This document shows positions 17,620 through 29,410 of a stretch of 64,000 nt of DNA, piece by piece. The stretch is from an uncultured Succinivibrio sp. Lineage in GTDB: Bacteria > Pseudomonadota > Gammaproteobacteria > Enterobacterales > Succinivibrionaceae. The notes beneath the pieces were generated by a model, which worked only from the letters and a program-made list of their open reading frames with translations, was not told where the DNA came from and did not search any database. The stretch's first letter is position 1, and every line of letters begins with the position of its first letter. The translations under genes and the position numbers were made by a program. The stretch spans positions 58,113 to 122,112 of the forward strand of contig CAAGAC010000030.1 of NCBI GenBank assembly GCA_900767695.1. The letters are read 5' to 3'.

Positions 17620-17625
17620 ATTATA
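17620..17625 (-). promoter_or_regulatory. Possible -10 element of ssb
   Basis: A perfect TATAAT on the minus strand lies 48 bp upstream of the ssb ATG in an A/T-rich patch. No good -35 hexamer is visible at 17 bp. Confidence 0.35.
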
Positions 17626-17841
17626 TAACACCCTTTTTTTCCGCATCGTCGCAAAAACGGCACTTGGATCGGAAGCCGCATTCCCATGCGCCTTGCGGCG
17701 AAAAATGCTCATCGCGGGAGTGGGTTCCGGCGCGCTGTGTATAATGGCGCCAGCAAGGCCCGACGGGCGTTTCCGGGCCTCCCGTCACCCAATTCTTTCC
17801 CTATGGCGGCACCGCCGGCCGCCCGGCCTTTATTGGAACAA

Positions 17842-20676
<2,835 letters not shown>

Positions 20677-20696
20677 ACCAGCACAAGGAGAAAACC

Positions 20697-21068
20697 ATGG
20701 AAGAACTCACCCAGAAGGAGCGCGACGCCGTGCTCAAGCTCAACGCCGAGTACCGCAGGGCCTTCTTCGACGAGAAGATCAGGAAGAGCGGCTGCTTCTT
20801 CATCCTCGCCGACGATCAGGGCCCGGTGGTGATCCAGGATGCCGGCGAGGGCGCCGAGGGCGGGGTGGTCCCCGTCTTCACCGACGCGCAGTTTGCAAGG
20901 ATGTTCGCCGATGGCATGAGGATAGAGGGCGCCGAGCCCAGGCAGGTCTCGGTAGAGGCCTACAACGGCTCGTGGGCCCCGATGCTCAGGGAGAACAAGA
21001 TGGAGCTTGGCTTCATGCCCGTCGCCGAGAGCGACGAGTTCGAGACCGAGGCGCCCGAGAGCCTGTAA
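20697..21068 (+). CDS. DUF2750-like protein of unknown function
   Basis: The 123-residue protein starts at an ATG with AAGGAG a few nt upstream, 20 bp after the uvrA stop, so the two genes are probably co-transcribed. The pattern AFFDEKIRKSGCFFILADD, VVPVFTDAQFARMF and SVEAYNGSWAPMLRENKMELGFMP resembles the DUF2750 family (recalled). It is acidic, soluble and has no signal peptide or membrane helix. No function is known. Linkage to uvrA may only reflect transcription. Confidence 0.7.
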   Translation: MEELTQKERDAVLKLNAEYRRAFFDEKIRKSGCFFILADDQGPVVIQDAGEGAEGGVVPVFTDAQFARMFADGMRIEGAEPRQVSVEAYNGSWAPMLRENKMELGFMPVAESDEFETEAPESL

Positions 21069-21072
21069 GGCT

Positions 21073-21091
21073 ATCCCGCGCAAGGCGGGAT
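21073..21091. terminator. Small hairpin between convergent genes
   Basis: ATCCCGC and GCGGGAT form a 7-bp stem with a 5-nt loop, touching the stop codon of the transporter gene. There is no T-tract, so it is only a weak bidirectional terminator candidate. Confidence 0.35.
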
Positions 21092-22128
21092 CACTCGGCG
21101 TAGGGCCTGACGCCTGCCTTGGCGCAGCGCTCGACGTAGCGCTCGCGGTGCCAGATCTGCCAGGAGTTCATGCAGTTCTGCCACAGGATGTAGCAGCCCT
21201 GCGCGATCGCGGCGGCGGGATCGAGGAAGGAGAGCGAGATCCAGAGCCCGAACACCCCGTTGCGCTGGCCGTAGGCTTGGCCCGCGCTGATCCTCTGCCC
21301 GCAGAGCTGCCCCACTATCTTGCCGGTGGCGAAGTTGAAGGCGGTGATGACGAGGCCGATGCCTGCAAGCGCCCAGATCACCGAGGCGGGCTCGGGCGAG
21401 TTGGCGATGACGTCGAAGGAGCGCCCGGCCACCACCGAGAGCGTGACGCCCCAGATGTAGAACGAGGCGTCGTGCAGCGTGGTGGTGATGAAGCGGTGCA
21501 GGCGCTTGAAAAAGAGCTTGGTCGCGAAGGCCAGGATCAGCGGCAGCACGATGACCGGGAAGACGTGGCCTGCCAGGAGCATGAACTCCTGGAGGAACGA
21601 TCCGCCCATCTTGCTCGTGAACAGCGGGAAGAACCCCGGGATGCACAGCGAGGCGAGCAGGTTGCCGATGAGCACCCCGGTGACTATCGACGACTCGTTG
21701 CCGCCGATGTGGCCTCCGATGACGCCTGCGGCCGCCGCAGGCGGGCAGACCACGCATATGAGGGCGCCCTCAAGCAGGATCCTGGCAGTCGGGCTGTCGG
21801 TCCAGCGGATCGCAAGGCTGAGCGCCAGCGTGGTCAGGAACATCAGCGTGTAGAGCGCCAGGTGCCACTTGTGCGGCCTCATGTCCCTCGCGTTCACCTT
21901 GCAGAACGAGAGGTAGAGCATCGTGAAGATGAACACGGGGAGCATCCTGTCGCCCACGAAGTAGGCGGCGGGCTTGAGCGGGGCGAGCGCGGGGATATTG
22001 TGGAACAGAGTGAACACGATGCCGCCCGTCGCGATAGCGAATACGAGCAGGTACTTGCGCAGGATGGTTTCTAAGGCCGAGCGCTGGCGGCGCTTGGGCG
22101 TTGCTTGCTTTGTCGTGTCCATAGGCAT
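21091..22128 (-). CDS. BASS-family (bile acid:sodium symporter-like) transporter
   Basis: The 345-residue protein is hydrophobic with about nine or ten predicted helices. CPPAAAAGVIGGHIGG fits the conserved discontinuous-helix region of BASS/NTCP-type sodium symporters, and GQRNGVFGLWISLSFLDP lies in the second half. The substrate cannot be told from sequence: pantothenate, pyruvate, bile acids and other organic anions are all transported by relatives. I used the ATG at 22128 (MPMDTTKQ); the start could be two codons later or further upstream (22215). Divergent from pmbA. Confidence 0.7.
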   Translation of the reverse strand: MPMDTTKQATPKRRQRSALETILRKYLLVFAIATGGIVFTLFHNIPALAPLKPAAYFVGDRMLPVFIFTMLYLSFCKVNARDMRPHKWHLALYTLMFLTTLALSLAIRWTDSPTARILLEGALICVVCPPAAAAGVIGGHIGGNESSIVTGVLIGNLLASLCIPGFFPLFTSKMGGSFLQEFMLLAGHVFPVIVLPLILAFATKLFFKRLHRFITTTLHDASFYIWGVTLSVVAGRSFDVIANSPEPASVIWALAGIGLVITAFNFATGKIVGQLCGQRISAGQAYGQRNGVFGLWISLSFLDPAAAIAQGCYILWQNCMNSWQIWHRERYVERCAKAGVRPYAE

Positions 22129-22257
22129 TCTTTTGTGGTTGAATTGAACCCTGGTGCTGATGGATGAGGATTTTGGTCGCATGCCCATCCGTTTGCAACA
22201 GAGAGTTTGTTTCATTTTCAGGCGCGGCAGGGGCCGGCGCAGGGCTGGAGGAAACTA

Positions 22258-23616
22258 ATGTCCGATTTCATTGAGGGGATCAGGAAGAGCGAGGGCGAGC
22301 TTGAAGAGCTCGCCGCATCGACCGTCAAGGCCATCCTCGGGGAAGGCGCCGACCAGTGCAGCGTCTACATCGGCGGCAACTCGGGCTTGTCGGTCTCGGC
22401 GCGCGACGGCGCCGTCGAGAACATCGAGTTCAACCGGGGCAACGGATTGAGCATCAGCGTCTTCCGCGGCCACCGCCGCGGATCCTCCTCGACCACCGAC
22501 CTGCGGCCCGACGCCATCAGGAGGTGCATCGAGAGCGCGATGAGCATCGCCTCGTTCTCAGGCGAGGATCCCTGCGCGGGAGTTGCCGATCCGGATCTCC
22601 TGTGTCATGAGTTCCGCGATCTCAAGCTGCTCTACCCGGGCTTTGAAAGCCCCGATCAGGCAGCCGACATAGCGGTCAGGCTCGACAAGCTTGGCTGGGA
22701 GCGCAAAGGCGGGGACATCAAGGGCAGCGACGGCTCGTCGGCAAGCGCCTCGGTCTACACCGGGTGCTACGCCGACTCAAACGGCTTCTGCCACGCCGCC
22801 TCGTCCTCCTACTGCTCCTCAGGCCTCACCCTGCTGGGCGAGCGCGGCGGGGCGATGGAGCGCGGCAGCGGCTTCACCGTCTCAAGAAGCATAGGAGGCC
22901 TCTGGGATCCAGAGAGGATAGCCGAGGAGGCGCTATCCAACACCCTGGGCAGGCTCGGGCCAAAGCCGGTGAGGACCGGCCCCATGAACGTGGTCTTTGC
23001 AAAGTGCGCGGTGCAGTCGCTCGTCGGCACGCTTGCAGGCGCCATCAGCGGCGGGACGCTCTTTCGCAGGACCTCGTTCCTCTGCGACGCGCTTGGCAAG
23101 GAGATCATGCCCTCCTACCTTGATATCAGCGAGGATCCCTTCGTCGATGGCGGGCTTGGCTCGGACGACTGCGACAGCGAGGGCGTGCGCGCCCTGCCCA
23201 TGGACATAGTCTCAGGCGGCACCCTCAAGGCATACCTGCTTGCCACCTACTCCTCGCGCAAGCTGCACATGAAGTCAAACGGGCACGCAAGCGGGATCTA
23301 CAACTGGGACGTGCATTTTGGCGACGGGCGCGAGCTGCCCTTCGATGAGCTGCTGGCAAAAGCCGGAGAGGGGATCGTGGTCGAGGAGCTCATGGGCCAG
23401 GGGACCGATCTTGCAAGCGGCAACTACTCGCACGGCGCCGCGGGCTACTACTTCAAGGATGGCAAGAAGGTCCACCCGGTGGCCGGGATCACCATCGCCG
23501 GCAACCTGAAGGACATGTACCGCCGCATGGAGCTGATGTCAGACCGCTTCGATCCGCGCTACCGCGTCCACACCGGCGCGATCCTGGTGACCGGGATGAC
23601 GGTCTCGGGAAGCTGA
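22258..23616 (+). CDS. pmbA: TldE/PmbA, partner subunit of the TldD protease
   Basis: PmbA (TldE) pairs with TldD to form the heterodimeric or multimeric metalloprotease; it lacks the HExxxH zinc motif itself. The 452-residue protein shows family segments VSARDGAVENIEFNRG, GHRRGSSSTTDL and SNGHASGIYNWDV. The start at 22258 has GGAGG at about 8-nt spacing. It is distant from tldD (12041-13489) and from darP, whereas darP-pmbA are adjacent in E. coli. Confidence 0.94.
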   Translation: MSDFIEGIRKSEGELEELAASTVKAILGEGADQCSVYIGGNSGLSVSARDGAVENIEFNRGNGLSISVFRGHRRGSSSTTDLRPDAIRRCIESAMSIASFSGEDPCAGVADPDLLCHEFRDLKLLYPGFESPDQAADIAVRLDKLGWERKGGDIKGSDGSSASASVYTGCYADSNGFCHAASSSYCSSGLTLLGERGGAMERGSGFTVSRSIGGLWDPERIAEEALSNTLGRLGPKPVRTGPMNVVFAKCAVQSLVGTLAGAISGGTLFRRTSFLCDALGKEIMPSYLDISEDPFVDGGLGSDDCDSEGVRALPMDIVSGGTLKAYLLATYSSRKLHMKSNGHASGIYNWDVHFGDGRELPFDELLAKAGEGIVVEELMGQGTDLASGNYSHGAAGYYFKDGKKVHPVAGITIAGNLKDMYRRMELMSDRFDPRYRVHTGAILVTGMTVSGS

Positions 23617-23658
23617 CGCGCAATAAGGCCGCCCAGGGCCAAGGCCCTGGCGGAAAGC

Positions 23659-23688
23659 AAAAGCCCCGGCCGATGGCCGGGGCTTTTT
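23659..23688. terminator. Bidirectional terminator between pmbA and gpmI
   Basis: AAAAGCCCCGGCC and GGCCGGGGCTTTT form a 13-bp stem with a 3-nt loop, with A/T tracts on both sides, so it serves both convergent genes. Confidence 0.9.
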
Positions 23689-23702
23689 CAAGTCAGCTTG
23701 AA

Positions 23703-25241
23703 TCACTCAAGCTCGACGATCGACTTGCCGGTCATTTCCTTAGGTTGCGGCAGGCCTATGAGCTTGAGGATGGTCGGGGCGATGTCGCACAGGCGGCCGC
23801 CCTCGCGCATCTTCGCCTTGCGGCCGACGTAGATGAACGGGACCGGGAGGTTGGTGTGGGCGGTGTAGGGCTGGCCGGTGGTCATGTCCTTCATGCGCTC
23901 GCAGTTGCCGTGATCGGCGGTGATCAGGCACTCGCCATCGACCTTCTTGAGGGACTCGACGACCCTGCCGATGCAGTGGTCGACAGCCTCGACGGCCTTG
24001 ACCGCGGCCTCGAACTTGCCAGTGTGGCCGACCATGTCGCCGTTGGGGTAGTTGCAGATCACGACGTCGTACTTGCCCGACTCGATGGCCGCGCAGAGCT
24101 TGTCGGTGAGCTCCTGGGAGCTCATCTCAGGCTGCAGATCGTAGGTGGCGACCTTCGGGGACTGGATCAGGATGCGATCCTCGCCCGGGAACACGGTCTC
24201 GACGCCGCCGTTGAAGAAGAAGGTGACGTGGGCGTACTTCTCGGTCTCGGAGATGCGCAGCTGGGTCTTGCCATGCTTGGAGAGCCACTCGCCCAGGGTG
24301 TTGACCAGATCCTCGGGAGGATAGGCGCAGGCGGTCTTGATGTCGGCGGCGTACTGGGTCAGCATCACGAAGTCGGAGAGCTTGGGCCTGTACTCGCGCT
24401 TGAAGCCGGTGAAGTCCTTGTCGTCGTTGACGAAGGCCCTGGTGATCTGGCGGGCGCGGTCGGCGCGGAAGTTCATGAAGATCAGGCTGTCGCCGTCTTC
24501 CATCTTCACGGGCTCGCCGACGACGGAGGCCTTGACGAACTCGTCGTTCTCGCCGCGGTCGTAGGCGGCCTTGAGGGCCTCGGTGGCGGTGGCGAACGGG
24601 GCGAACTCGCTCTTGGACTGGGTGAGCAGGTCATAGGCCTGCTGCTCGCGGTCCCAGCGGTTGTCGCGGTCCATCGCGTAGTAGCGGCCGATCAGGGAGA
24701 CGATGCGGCCGACGCCCAGCTCCTTGAAGAGCTTCTCGAAGACGTCGATGTCGCCCTGCGCCGAGCGCGGCGGAACGTCGCGGCCGTCGAGGAACGGGTG
24801 GAAGTAGATCTTCTTGGCGCCGCGCTGGGCTGCCAGCTTGATCATGGCGATGATGTGCTTCTCGTGGGAGTGGACTCCGCCCGGGGACATCAGGCCCATG
24901 ACGTGGACGGCCTTGCCGGCCTTGACCGCCTTGTCGACAGCTTCGCAGAGGACCGGGTTCTTGAAGAAGTCGCCGTCCTCGATGGCCTTGGAAATGCGGG
25001 TGAGCTCCTGGTAGACAACCCTGCCGGCGCCGATGTTGGTGTGGCCAACCTCGGAGTTGCCCATCTGGCCGTCAGGCAGGCCCACGTAGGTGCCGGAGGC
25101 CTGGATGTCGGTGTGGGCGTACTTGGCGGTGAGCGCGTCGAGGTTCGGGGTCTTGCCGGCCTTGACTGCGTTGAACCTGTCGTCGGGGTTGTCGCCCCAG
25201 CCGTCCATGATGATCAGGGCGAAAGTTTTTTTCTTTTCCAT
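23703..25241 (-). CDS. gpmI: 2,3-bisphosphoglycerate-independent phosphoglycerate mutase GpmI
   Basis: GpmI interconverts 3- and 2-phosphoglycerate with two manganese ions and a phosphoserine intermediate. The 512-residue protein has Asp13 (MDGWGDNP), the nucleophile Ser63 in [10 protein letters not shown], the RADRARQIT segment, and the C-terminal metal motif ITADHGNCE. Length matches the family (E. coli 514). Single-gene unit; the neighbouring yibN-secB-gpsA cluster is the same as in E. coli. Confidence 0.97.
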   Translation of the reverse strand: MEKKKTFALIIMDGWGDNPDDRFNAVKAGKTPNLDALTAKYAHTDIQASGTYVGLPDGQMGNSEVGHTNIGAGRVVYQELTRISKAIEDGDFFKNPVLCEAVDKAVKAGKAVHVMGLMSPGGVHSHEKHIIAMIKLAAQRGAKKIYFHPFLDGRDVPPRSAQGDIDVFEKLFKELGVGRIVSLIGRYYAMDRDNRWDREQQAYDLLTQSKSEFAPFATATEALKAAYDRGENDEFVKASVVGEPVKMEDGDSLIFMNFRADRARQITRAFVNDDKDFTGFKREYRPKLSDFVMLTQYAADIKTACAYPPEDLVNTLGEWLSKHGKTQLRISETEKYAHVTFFFNGGVETVFPGEDRILIQSPKVATYDLQPEMSSQELTDKLCAAIESGKYDVVICNYPNGDMVGHTGKFEAAVKAVEAVDHCIGRVVESLKKVDGECLITADHGNCERMKDMTTGQPYTAHTNLPVPFIYVGRKAKMREGGRLCDIAPTILKLIGLPQPKEMTGKSIVELE

Positions 25242-25784
25242 ACCTTTCTTGTCTCAAGTGGTCAAAGTTCTTGTCAGTGCACATTCTAGCCTTTATCCGC
25301 TCCCAATAAGGGCGCGCGCGGGAAAATCTATCAGCCGGAACGGTGTATTAGCCATAGCTAACTATACGCCCTAGGACTGTGAAGTTCACAGGCGGAAAAT
25401 GGCGCGCCGCGAAGGCGTTCGCCGGCTTGGGCGTCAGGTGGCGCAGATGCGACAAAGAGCAGGATGCCGCCAATGCGCTCGGCAAGAGTCCAACTGATTG
25501 TTTGCCAGCATGATCTTGGAAATGACGCGGCTGGGCTCGGCATCATTGCAACCGTCCTCCTCATTCCGGATCTTCAAGGCGCTTGCCACGGCCTGGCGAC
25601 TCCGCTGCAAGCAGTGCCAAGCATAAGGTGCCGGCTCCTCCGGCTATGGCAGGGAGAAGAGATGGCGTCTTTTGGGCCTTTTTTGCGCAAATTCTTTTCG
25701 CTTGCGTGAGCGCAAGCGCCTTATGCAGCGGGATAGACGCTGCGCGTATGCTAAAATTGCGCAGCAAAAAGTCACATCCAGCAC
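25242..25784. other. Intergenic region between gpmI and the rhodanese gene
   Basis: No supported gene. On the minus strand a TAGAAT -10-like element (25283-25288) lies 42 bp before gpmI. A 15-bp palindrome CTGTGAAGTTCACAG sits at 25377-25391. A hairpin CGCTTGCG/CGCAAGCG is at 25699-25718. An extended -10 (25749-25757) precedes the downstream gene. Short open frames on both strands lack ribosome sites and family resemblance. Confidence 0.5.
25749..25757 (+). promoter_or_regulatory. Extended -10 promoter of the yibN-secB-gpsA cluster
   Basis: TGCTAAAAT is an extended -10 motif; transcription would start near 25764, just upstream of the rhodanese gene. Confidence 0.4.
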
Positions 25785-26255
25785 ATGCAGAGGTCAGTTT
25801 TGGGAGACTTCATTTCATCGGCGGACATGGCGGAGTACACCGCCTTCCTCGGCCGCCACTACATCCTTGCAGCAGTCTGGGTATGCGCCCTCGTAGGCCT
25901 CGTCTACGTCCAGATCCGCATCCTCACCGCCGGCATCAAGAAGCTTTCTTCGGCAAAGTGCACGTTCCTCGTCAACCATGAGAACGGGCTCTTCGTCGAC
26001 GTCAGGAGCTCGAGCACCTTCAAGGGCGGGCACGTTCCCGGCTCGGTCAACGTCCCGGCCGCCGACATCCGCTCGGGCAGGTACTCGATCACCGGCGGCA
26101 CCGGCCGCAAGATCATCGTCGTCGGCCGCGACAAGTACGATACGGACAGCTTCAACAGCGCCCGCATCCTCAAGAAGGCCGGCTACCAGGTCGTCTCGCT
26201 CGACGGCGGTATCGCGCAGTGGCAGGCGGACAACCTTCCCCTTTCAGTCAAGTAA
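25785..26255 (+). CDS. yibN: Membrane-anchored rhodanese-fold protein (YibN-like), catalytic Cys absent
   Basis: The 156-residue protein has one N-terminal membrane helix (YILAAVWVCALVGLVYV) and a rhodanese domain with VDVRSSSTFKGGHVPGSVN and the closing LDGGIAQW. The active-site loop, normally CRxG, reads VGRDKYDT, so the catalytic cysteine is missing and no sulfurtransferase activity is expected. Position before secB-gpsA and the FLGRHYIL segment match E. coli YibN. The start is uncertain: the ATG at 25827 (MAEYTAFLGRHY) gives a YibN-like length of 142. The grxC gene that usually follows is absent. Confidence 0.85.
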   Translation: MQRSVLGDFISSADMAEYTAFLGRHYILAAVWVCALVGLVYVQIRILTAGIKKLSSAKCTFLVNHENGLFVDVRSSSTFKGGHVPGSVNVPAADIRSGRYSITGGTGRKIIVVGRDKYDTDSFNSARILKKAGYQVVSLDGGIAQWQADNLPLSVK

Positions 26256-26285
26256 CAGTCATCCAAAATAAGGAAATACCAGGAA

Positions 26286-26804
26286 ATGGCAGACACCAAC
26301 GAAAAGACCCCTGAGAACAAGGCAAACGCCCAGCAGAACCAGCCCATGTTCGAGGTGCTGAGGATTTACGCCAAGGACTGCTCGCTTGAGACCCCCAACA
26401 CCCCCGCCGTCTTCAAGATGGCCTGGAAGCCTGAGATCTCCGTCGAGTTCGATGCCAAGCCGACCAGCCTCGGCGACGACCGGTTCGAGATCGACCTGCG
26501 CGTCACCGCGACCTGCAAGATCGAGGAGAAGATCGCCTTCATCGCCGAAGTCCACCAGGCCGGCATCTTCCTCATCAAGAACTTCGACGACGCCACCGCC
26601 CACTACCTGCTCGGCGCGGTCGCCCCGAACACCCTCTTCCCGTACGCCCGCGAGCACATAGCCTCGCTGGTCAACCGCGCGACCTTCCCTGCGCTCAACC
26701 TGCGCCCGCTGAACTTCGAGGCCCTCTACAGGGCCCGCCAGGCCGAGGCCGCCCAGAAGGCCAAGGAAGAGGCCGCCAAGAAGGACGGCGCCGCGCAGCA
26801 GTAA
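26286..26804 (+). CDS. secB: Protein-export chaperone SecB
   Basis: SecB keeps preproteins unfolded and delivers them to SecA. The 172-residue protein has the family core LRIYAKDCSLETPNTP and APNTLFPYAREHIASLVNRATFPALNLRPLNFEALY-type C-terminus (about residues 115-155). A 20-residue Ala/Lys-rich tail makes it longer than E. coli SecB (155). The ATG follows AGGAA. Clustered with gpsA 18 bp downstream. Confidence 0.97.
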   Translation: MADTNEKTPENKANAQQNQPMFEVLRIYAKDCSLETPNTPAVFKMAWKPEISVEFDAKPTSLGDDRFEIDLRVTATCKIEEKIAFIAEVHQAGIFLIKNFDDATAHYLLGAVAPNTLFPYAREHIASLVNRATFPALNLRPLNFEALYRARQAEAAQKAKEEAAKKDGAAQQ

Positions 26805-26822
26805 TTCCGCGCGGAGCTCACC

Positions 26823-27824
26823 ATGGGCCAGAGCGGTTTTGACATCTCCGTCATAGGCGCCGGTTCCTACGGCACCGCCCTGGCGGTGGTTGCGGCCTCC
26901 AAGGGCCTCAGGGCCATGCTGTGGGACCACCGCCCCGAGAGGGCGGAGGCCATGCAGCGCTCGCGAGAGAACGCCGCCTACCTCCCGGGGATCCGCTTCC
27001 CCGACACCCTGGAGGCCACCGGCTCGCTTGAAAAGGCGGCCGCGGCCTCCAGCACCATTCTCGTCGTGGTCCCAAGCGCCACGTTCCAGGAAGTCGTGAG
27101 CGCGCTTGCGCCGCACATGACTCCATCCCACCGCTTCGCCTGGGCCACCAAGGGCCTCTCGCCCGACGGCAGGCTGCTCTCGGACGTCGCCCGCGAGATC
27201 CTGCCTGAGGGGATCCCGATGGCCGTGCTCTCGGGGCCGACCTTCGCGCGCGAGCTTGCCTCCGGCATGCCCACCGCCATCTCGGTTGCGGGCACCCCCA
27301 GGGAGTTCTCCTCGGAGCTGTGCCGGCTCATGCACACCAGGGCCTTCAGGCTCTATGAAGGATCGGATCTCACGGGGCTGCAGATAGGCGGCGCCGTGAA
27401 GAACGTCATCGCGATCGCCGCAGGCATGTCCGACGGCCTGGGCTACGGTGCCAACGCACGCACCGCGCTAATCACCCGCGGCCTTGCCGAGATGGTGAGG
27501 TTCGGGGTGGCGCGCGGGGCCTCCGAGCGCTCCTTCATGGGCCTTTCGGGACTTGGCGATCTCATCCTCACCTGCACCGACAACCAGTCGCGCAACCGCC
27601 GCTTCGGCGTGATGCTGGGGCAGGGGATGAAGCCTCAGGATGCTCTGGCGAAGATAGGCCAGGTGGTCGAGGGCTACGGCATGATCCCGGTCATGCGCAG
27701 GCTCGCCGCGCAGTGCGGCGTGCAGATGCCGATCTGCTCCGAGCTCTACGAGATAGTCTACGAGGGAAAGAGCGGCAAGGCCGCCGCTTCCGAGCTCCTA
27801 AGCCGCGCCATCAAGTCAGAGTAG
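26823..27824 (+). CDS. gpsA: NAD(P)+-dependent glycerol-3-phosphate dehydrogenase GpsA
   Basis: GpsA reduces dihydroxyacetone phosphate to sn-glycerol-3-phosphate for phospholipid synthesis, feeding PlsB (encoded at 61187). The 333-residue protein has the Rossmann motif GAGSYG (12-17), the SGPTFARELASGMPTA segment and the catalytic lysine region GAVKNVIAIAAG. A GGAG lies 7 nt before the ATG. Last gene of the yibN-secB-gpsA cluster. Confidence 0.97.
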   Translation: MGQSGFDISVIGAGSYGTALAVVAASKGLRAMLWDHRPERAEAMQRSRENAAYLPGIRFPDTLEATGSLEKAAAASSTILVVVPSATFQEVVSALAPHMTPSHRFAWATKGLSPDGRLLSDVAREILPEGIPMAVLSGPTFARELASGMPTAISVAGTPREFSSELCRLMHTRAFRLYEGSDLTGLQIGGAVKNVIAIAAGMSDGLGYGANARTALITRGLAEMVRFGVARGASERSFMGLSGLGDLILTCTDNQSRNRRFGVMLGQGMKPQDALAKIGQVVEGYGMIPVMRRLAAQCGVQMPICSELYEIVYEGKSGKAAASELLSRAIKSE

Positions 27825-27915
27825 CGCCCCCATATCCGCCCCTCAGGGCATCATTATTCCGGCCATCTTCTTGTTGCCAAAGGATTCTTTCTTTACAGCA
27901 GGGACTTTCCGGGCA

Positions 27916-27945
27916 AGCAAAAAGGCAGCGCTTTGCGCTGCCTTT
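27916..27945 (-). terminator. Terminator of the sugar-binding-protein gene
   Basis: AAAGGCAGCGC (27921-27931) and GCGCTGCCTTT (27935-27945) form an 11-bp stem with a 3-nt loop, with T residues on the minus strand beyond 27921. A second G/C hairpin (27950-27969) lies between it and the stop codon. It also faces the end of gpsA. Confidence 0.8.
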
Positions 27946-27983
27946 AGGTGCCGGGGCGCAGGCCCCGGCCGCTTCAATTCCGG

Positions 27984-29126
27984 CTACTTGCCGGCACGGG
28001 CCTTCGCGTCCTCGATGGAGAGCTTGGAGGCGGTAGCCTGCAGGGCGGCCAGATCGAGCTTTGACATCTCGACCAGCTCCTTGTCGGTGTAAGGGAGCTG
28101 CTTTACGAAGTACTCCTCGTAGCCTGCGTAGTCCTTGGGAGAGGACACGTAGAGGTACGGGAACTTGAAGTCGGTGAACTTGCCTGCGAAGTCCTTGTAG
28201 TTGCCCTTGATGGCGTTGTAGGTCATCATGAAGGCGAACAGCGGATCGCAGTAGTGGCCGCCGGACTCGCCGGCCATGGAGCCGTTCTCAAGCCTCTTGC
28301 CGAGATCCGGGAGGAAGTCGGTGGAGACGATCTGGATCTTGCCGGTCTTGCCCGCGCGCTCGACAGCCGCGATGGCGCCCTGGAGAGGATCTCCGCCGCC
28401 GCCAGCCGGGATCAGCGCGTCAAGCTTCGGGTTCGCGGCCATCAGGGCCTCGGCAGCCTTCGAGCCGCCTTCCGAGGAGGTGCCTGCGTACTGCGGCTCG
28501 GAGAGCTTCACCTGATCGTCAGGATGGGCCTTGTTCCACTTCTCGACGCCGGCCTTGTAGCCCTGCCACCTGCCCAGCCATGTCGCGTCGCCCTGCTCCC
28601 AGCCGATGAGGCCGATGTTCCTGCAGCCCTTGTCGATGAGGATCTGCACCAGCTTCTCGCCGTTCTCAGGCTCGTTCTCGTGGACGGCACCCAGGTAGTA
28701 CGGGGAGTCGGTTGCCATCTTGTAGATGTCGGGGCTGTGCTCCTTGTTGATGATGCGGAAGAACTGGGTGAGGTAGACCTCGTTGTCGTTCGCGGTCTTG
28801 ATCGCCGAGGTCATCTCGGTGTCGGAGGAGTTGCAGATGATGATGCCCTGGCAGCCGGCAGCGGCGAGCTGCTCGACGGAGGCAGTCACCTTCTCGGAGA
28901 CGTGGCCCTGATCGACGTACTGGACCTTGACGCCGAGGGCCTTGGCGGCCTCGTCGAGGACGCGCTTGCAGTCCGAGCCAAGGACGTCGGTCGACGACCA
29001 GATCGAGACGCCGATCTTGATGTCCTTGTTCTCGATGGCGTTGGCACTGGTGGAAACGGAAGCCATGGCGGCGCCGAGGATCGTGCACGCGCAGGCAAAT
29101 GTCAATTTGCGAAATGCGAACTTCAT
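27984..29126 (-). CDS. Periplasmic sugar-binding protein of an arabinose-type ABC transporter
   Basis: This 380-residue precursor has a signal peptide cleaved near SANA (residue 30) and a type-1 periplasmic binding fold (RbsB/AraF/YtfQ class): IGVSIWSSTDVLGSDC at the start, GCQGIIICNSSDTEM, and DALIPAGGGGDPLQGAIAA in the second lobe. It probably captures a pentose in the periplasm and delivers it to the two-permease system encoded divergently at 29739-33196. Linkage to araA suggests L-arabinose, but the ligand is inferred. It has its own terminator and is expected to be made in excess over the membrane parts. Confidence 0.87.
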   Translation of the reverse strand: MKFAFRKLTFACACTILGAAMASVSTSANAIENKDIKIGVSIWSSTDVLGSDCKRVLDEAAKALGVKVQYVDQGHVSEKVTASVEQLAAAGCQGIIICNSSDTEMTSAIKTANDNEVYLTQFFRIINKEHSPDIYKMATDSPYYLGAVHENEPENGEKLVQILIDKGCRNIGLIGWEQGDATWLGRWQGYKAGVEKWNKAHPDDQVKLSEPQYAGTSSEGGSKAAEALMAANPKLDALIPAGGGGDPLQGAIAAVERAGKTGKIQIVSTDFLPDLGKRLENGSMAGESGGHYCDPLFAFMMTYNAIKGNYKDFAGKFTDFKFPYLYVSSPKDYAGYEEYFVKQLPYTDKELVEMSKLDLAALQATASKLSIEDAKARAGK

Positions 29127-29250
29127 GTTTGTGCTTCCCTATGTATGTCTTGTCTTGATATCTCTGTTTAATAGTGCAGGAGCGATGCGTGCGCCGGCTT
29201 GGAGTCCCGGTCCTGCATTGCACCTGTACCCGATGATAGATGTTTTGGGA

Positions 29251-29266
29251 GCGCAAACGTGTGCAG
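29251..29266 (+). promoter_or_regulatory. LacI-family-like operator 1
   Basis: GCGCAAACGTGTGCAG matches the PurR-type consensus at 12 of 16 positions and lies 125 bp upstream of the binding-protein ATG. Confidence 0.4.
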
Positions 29267-29394
29267 GGATCACAAATGCAGAAGAAATCCCTAAAGATCC
29301 CACAAGGCTTCAGGGCTATCAGCATGATTTACAACATGTTATCCGTAACTATTTGCGTGCGGGCGGCTCTTGCATGAGTCCAGCATGCTGGCCC

Positions 29395-29410
29395 GTCAAA
29401 ACGTTTGCGC
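29395..29410 (-). promoter_or_regulatory. LacI-family-like operator 2
   Basis: On the minus strand GCGCAAACGTTTTGAC contains AAACGTTT at its centre and repeats the ten bases GCGCAAACGT of operator 1 in opposite orientation (11 of 16 to the consensus). Confidence 0.4.

Noticed and set aside
17735..17753. LexA-like CTGTGTATAATGGCGCCAG upstream of uvrA
   Set aside because: The CTG and CAG arms are 13 bp apart instead of 10 and the interior is not A/T alternating.
25464..25709. Short open frames in the gpmI-yibN gap
   Set aside because: No ribosome site, low-complexity composition and no family resemblance; overlapping frames on both strands look random.
29258..29273. CRP-like site TGTGCAGGGATCACA
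   Set aside because: The half sites are separated by five rather than six bases and the first half has a mismatch; it also overlaps a better LacI-type site.
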